A DNA stretch of 64,000 nt from Cyclaneusma minus. Taxonomy: Eukaryota > Ascomycota > Leotiomycetes > Marthamycetales > Marthamycetaceae. Under the pieces are notes generated by a model. It saw only the letters and a list, made by a program, of their open reading frames with translations. It had not been told where the DNA came from and made no database searches. The position numbers were made by a program, and so were the translations under genes. Shown here in pieces: positions 59,674 through 64,000 of this stretch (positions are counted from its first letter, which is position 1; each line of letters starts with the position of its first letter). Location: assembly GCA_037179335.1 (NCBI GenBank), contig JAKZHN010000014.1, positions 434,001 through 498,000 on the forward strand, given 5' to 3'.

Positions 59674-61381
59674 ATGTCGAAAAACGTGGAACACAAGCAC
59701 GAGGCACCTATGCCCGCGAGCCCGAAACGGCCTGGCACTTCAGGTAGCGATACCTCAACAACCGAGAGTTACGGCGCCGTGGAACTCATCAGTGACGCTG
59801 AAGAAGATGAGCCAGATGTAGAGGCGGTCGAGGAAGAGGTTCTCGCAACTATATATACCTCTTCTCGAGCATCACCAGAAGAAGACGAGCTCAGTTGGGC
59901 GGGTCTCGGAATGGACGGGGATATGCCATCCCCCAGCCATTTCTTCGAAAACGACGAAGACCACATCCAACGGGCGATGATGTTTCTGAACAACTCAAAC
60001 AGCGGCGAGGATACCGACTTCCCCGTCGTGCCACCGGCTGCCTCAGAGCCCGAGAGGCATGTTCGCTTCGCAGACGAATTGAGTGAGAGCGAGTCTACCG
60101 TGGACAGTGATGACAACTTCTTTCCCGATATCTTCCTCCCGCAGGACCACATGGCTAGTGGGTTTCGAAGAATTCTTGAGACTCAAGACGACAATATATC
60201 AGAGGGTTCGTTCTATGAGTCTGCTCATGTAGACTCCGATGAAGCCGACGAAGCTGAGGTCGCCATTGAGGTCGATAAAGACCCTGAACATGCACCAACT
60301 GATCGTGACAGCGATGGCGGATCTAGCGGCTATGAGAGTAGTGAGTAGTGTAGGCCACCGAGGTCGACTTTCAATGCTAACAACAAACTCAGCCGAGGAC
60401 TTGGATGAATTTAGCGAGGGAGAGACTACCGAAGAAGATATCCCTCTTGAAGCCCACATCCCAACCAAGTTCATAGGGCGTGCCGCGTCCGTTGCGCAAG
60501 ACACATCCGACTCCGAGGATGAAACACCTGTTGTTCGCCGCAAGATGCCTACACGACCGCTGCGACGTGCAGCCCCTAAGCTTGTTGCCTGGGTCCACGA
60601 CACCAACAAACCTTATGCTGTCCACGACAAGAAGAAGGGCAAGATAGTACAATTCAATAAGCACCGAATAAATCAGAATCGTGTCCCCCAAAGTCTCTCA
60701 CCTACACCGGCCGCTCAAGGGGGGATGTTTGACGAAGGTCTGATGTTGAGCAACTCTGCCAGTCTCATGATGAGTGCTTTCCAAGATGGCCAACAGGGGG
60801 TAGACCAGACATTCGCAATTCCCGCGGCGCTCTTTGCTGGTCATTACGGTGCCTTGCCATCCGACTCCACAAATTCCTACGATGAAGACGAAGATCTCGG
60901 GGGCGAAGAGCACCTCCTCAACATGGAGGAATTCATTTACTGCAGCGCCACCGACTCTGCCGATGAAGGCGAAGGAGACGGAGACGAAGAGGACAACAAC
61001 GAACGGCCCGTCACAGCCGATGGAGTCCCATTATCCACTCCCGTCCGCCCTACGGAGGTCACCAGTGAGGATCAAGTCCATCCTTTACTCCAGCACTTGA
61101 CGACAAACAACGTCGGTGCATTCCGCCGAGACCAACGTCGCCACGACCTGCTCAGCCGAAGCGCAGCAACAACCGAGTCTCTTGCCTTCTCAGGCCCGGT
61201 AATCCGGGGCATCAAACAAGGCCGACTTGAAGCTGTCAACACGCCGATCACGCCCGCAAGGAAGAAACGGCACGTGCAGCAGCCAAGCAGTCCGCTCGTT
61301 CAAGTCGAGCACAGAAAGCGAAACGCTTCCGGTGCTGTCGACGGGCCAGCTCACAAGCGCCAACGAAGCGCCGACGCATGA
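59674..61381 (+). CDS. Acidic, largely disordered protein, probably nuclear
   Basis: Exons 59674-60340 and 60393-61381 join at a GTGAGT donor to 551 residues. The first half is rich in Asp, Glu and Ser with several DSDE-type clusters likely to be CK2 sites. A basic, better-ordered core segment follows (LVAWVHDTNKPYAVHDKKKG, then KIVQFNKHR), then another acidic run. The basic C-terminus carries ARKKRH and HKRQRSADA, which look like nuclear localisation signals. I do not recognise the family; related proteins of this pattern occur in filamentous fungi as uncharacterised nuclear factors. Function is not inferred. Confidence 0.75.
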
Positions 61382-62568
61382 TCTGAAAAGATCAGCCATC
61401 GACCACGAGCGCACAGCGCCAAACTAAAACAAATTACGATTAGAGGACGGCATGGCAGTTCTAGAACGGATTGCTATCCCTGGCCTCAGATGTGATTCAC
61501 GACACTTTGACGAAAGGCTTCTGCTGTTTTTTGATTTTCTGCACTTCTTTTCCTCCCTTTCTTCCTTCCCTTCATTGTTCCTTCGTCTTTTCAAGACCTT
61601 TCGAGTTGTTCGAATTCTTGCATGATTAGGAGTTTTCGTTCTCCAAAAGCCCCGGCTAGACAAAATTATTGGGATGGTTTCCTCCTTTGCCAAAAAGCTT
61701 TGATACGGGTTTACCCAAAAGAGATGTTGCTTTGCTTCAGTTGAGGAGATTCGGAAGAATGATTCCCCACACAGCATTGTTTTTTTCATGGGATAGATGG
61801 ATGGATGCAATGACGCTTTGTTTTATTTTGTTGCGTTTTGAGATGCAGTGTTATAGAGAAATGATGCGAGGATATGAGATTGTTGTCTGTGTGGACGCTG
61901 GCGATATGATTGGTTGCTTGGTACGGGCCCGCGGCTGCCGGAATACGAGAGTGTTACTGTGTAGCTATAGCAGTTGCTTGGTTGGTGGCAGTTAGTATAG
62001 CTAGTTAGCGAGCGGACGATGAATACAAGAATATTCAGAATCAGGTTGGTCTTGGTGCTCTGTGAGTGATATTGAAACATGACTTCTGGCCCCGGGAGGT
62101 GTCAATCATCATCTTTAGGCACACTTGTGCAACCTTTGCCAGTTTATCTTCGGAAAACGGTAGCAAGCAGAATCGACGGCAGACTCTTTACTCGACAGTA
62201 TAAGCAGTCCTACCTCTTACATCCTATTCTACCTAGCTCTCAGCCTCCACACCTGGCGCGCGAATCATTCCGGAATACTCGCAGCATATCCCGCAAGCTT
62301 CCCCCTCGAACCAAATGCCATTTGCCGTTTTGATGTATCCATTTTTGCTTGGGGGTCTATACTAAGGGATGGGAGCGCTTTATTACATCTCTAATCTTCT
62401 TTACTGTCCACGTCATTGGCCAGTTCTGCCGTATGCCGCCTTTGTGAAGCCTCCAGCCTGTACAGTTGTAAAGACGGTGAACTACCTAGGTGCAAGGTGC
62501 TCTGGGCTCCTTTCCATTTATTCCTTGAGCATACCTAAAGCACAAATTAGGAAAATCTGCTACGCCCC
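61382..62568. other. Convergent intergenic region, nothing seen
   Basis: 3' flanks of the acidic protein (+) and the polyketide synthase (-). No supported gene. Confidence 0.5.
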
Positions 62569-64000
62569 CTAGTTTTGCAGCATCAACAGCTCTTTCCCAA
62601 TCATCTCTGCTACCGTTTTTATCTGCGTCCGCTGGTCCATAAGTACCGCGAACGGAACGTCAATTTTGAACACCCTGTACATATCCGAGCGGAACTCCGC
62701 GGCCAACATAGATTCGATTCCAAAGTCCGCCAAATATGTATCCTTCCGAAGATTCGTGCTTGCGACTAGTAGCAATGTCGCCAGTCGGTCTACTATTATT
62801 CCTTGTATGGCTTCAGCCAACGCTTCATCAGGAACGTCTTTGCTCTCATTGCTAGCCAAAGCTGCTGCGACAGCCCGCGGGTAGCTCTGGCTGTTACTTG
62901 GGCCGTTACTCTCAGCATCAGCTTCGAGCTGGGCTGAGTTAGCGAGCGCACCAGCAATGAACATGCAGCGCGGATCTTCGAGGACCGTGGTTCTCCGCAT
63001 GAATCCCATGTCCCGAATTTTGAGGAAGCCATAGAGTTCCAAGCCAGTGAGGATGTGGCCTTGGATGTAATGCTCTGCCCCAAAGGCATTGTCGGTTGCC
63101 GAGCTTGGGTCTTCTGGTGGCGACGTCAAGGATATATCGATGATATCCAGGAGCTCTTCTTCGGTGAAGGGGTGCACTCCTTTTCGTAAAAGCACGGCTT
63201 CCGTCTCGGGGTTCTCGTGTAGGAAGCCAACTTCGGAGATCATACCAAGGCCTAAGGATATACCTGGGAGACCTAAACTCCGTCGATACGAACCAAACGA
63301 ATCCAAAAATGAGTTTGCGGCACAGTAGTTACTTTCCGTTGCGGTACCGACGCTCCCTGTTATGGAACTCAACATGAGAAAGAAGTCCAATTGGCTGCCG
63401 TTCGCTTGCAGTGCGTTGTGGAGATTCCATGCTCCAAGTACTTTTTGGCTGATTCCGCTGTACCAAGTCTCACTCGACATCTCATTGAATAGTGCCACCT
63501 GTGTTACTATACGTAAGCAAGAGTCAAGGGGTACGGCATTGGCAACGATGGATTACTAACATGAATACTCATGGCAGCTTGTACAACTCCCCCAATGGGC
63601 CGTGTCGCCTTGCAAACGGCCTGCTCAACATCGACGTAATTTGCCACATCGCCCCGGACTACAAAAACATGTGCTCCAGATTCTTCAAGGTCGCTGACCA
63701 GATTTTTTGCAGCTACTTTGTCGGTTCCCGACCGCCCAATGAAGACGAAATGTCTGGCCCCCCATCGGAGCATCCAGCGTGATATGCTTCTTCCGAGGCC
63801 ACCTAGACAACCAACTAGCAAATATGTCTTCTCTGAACTGAATGTCGTTTGGTATCTGCTTGGGACAACCTGTTGCTGTTAGTAGTTATTTTAGAGCACT
63901 TACGATGCGGTTTTACTTACAGGAAGGAGACCAGGAGTTTCAAAAGACACTGCCACTTTTCCTATACGCGAACTTTGAGCAAAGTATCGAAATGCTTGAA
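62569..64000 (-). CDS. Highly reducing polyketide synthase, C-terminal part (ER end, KR, ACP); runs off the right edge
   Basis: Three exon pieces join in phase: 63921-64000 (continuing past the edge), 63561-63869 and 62569-63498. The first reads FRYFAQSSRIGKVAVSFE, the usual end of an enoylreductase domain. The ketoreductase follows with its nucleotide motif (LLVGCLGGLGRS, then FIGRSG) and catalytic region (FFLMLSSITGSVG, SNYCAANSFLD). It ends in an acyl carrier domain with the phosphopantetheine serine in DFGIESMLAAEFR. ER-KR-ACP at the C-terminus, without a releasing domain, marks a type I highly reducing fungal synthase making a secondary metabolite. Catalytic residues look intact. Stop is TAG at 62569-62571. 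The rest of the enzyme and any cluster partners lie to the right. Confidence 0.93.

Overview
The window is nuclear DNA of a filamentous ascomycete (Pezizomycotina). Genes sit on both strands. They are cut by many short introns (about 45-130 nt) with GTAWGT or GTCAGT donors and YAG acceptors. The repertoire is typical of that group: meiotic Rec8, SWI/SNF Arp9, a TRP/FLC channel, a PTH11/SAT-type seven-helix protein, tannase/feruloyl esterase and a reducing polyketide synthase. I cannot name the class or species from sequence alone. Splice models below were built by hand from reading frame, splice consensus and family motifs; no alignment or search was run.

Left part (1-35.5 kb) is mostly conserved housekeeping: ATE1 (+), an AT-rich block that looks decayed (3.2-4.4 kb), REC8 (-), an FLC/TRP-like membrane protein (-), a secreted 15-exon tannase/feruloyl esterase (+), ARP9 with a long coiled-coil N-terminal extension (+), a fungal rhodopsin-fold membrane protein (+), a four-helix membrane protein with an unexplained frame break (-), a small orphan three-exon gene (-), a SET/MYND-type methyltransferase (+), mitochondrial NFU1 (-) and a zf-HIT protein (+).

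Middle part (36-47.8 kb): a poorly defined gene (-), a RasGEF fused to a degenerate Ras-like domain (+), and a tandem duplication of an unrecognised gene. The second copy carries a C-terminal trypsin-fold protease-like domain and is interrupted at two poly-G runs. Next comes a secreted precursor with KEX2 and STE13-type processing sites (-).

Right part (47.8-64 kb): a 7.4-kb region without recognisable genes, holding low-complexity sequence and a degenerate tandem array whose units carry TATA boxes facing both ways. Then follow a DUF726 alpha/beta-hydrolase (-), an acidic disordered nuclear-type protein (+), and the 3' end of a reducing polyketide synthase (-) that runs off the right edge.

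The most interesting places are the protease-like tandem pair (41-46.7 kb), the processed-peptide precursor (47.1-47.8 kb), the TATA-bearing array (51.9-54.8 kb), two GC-AG introns, and the polyketide locus at the edge.
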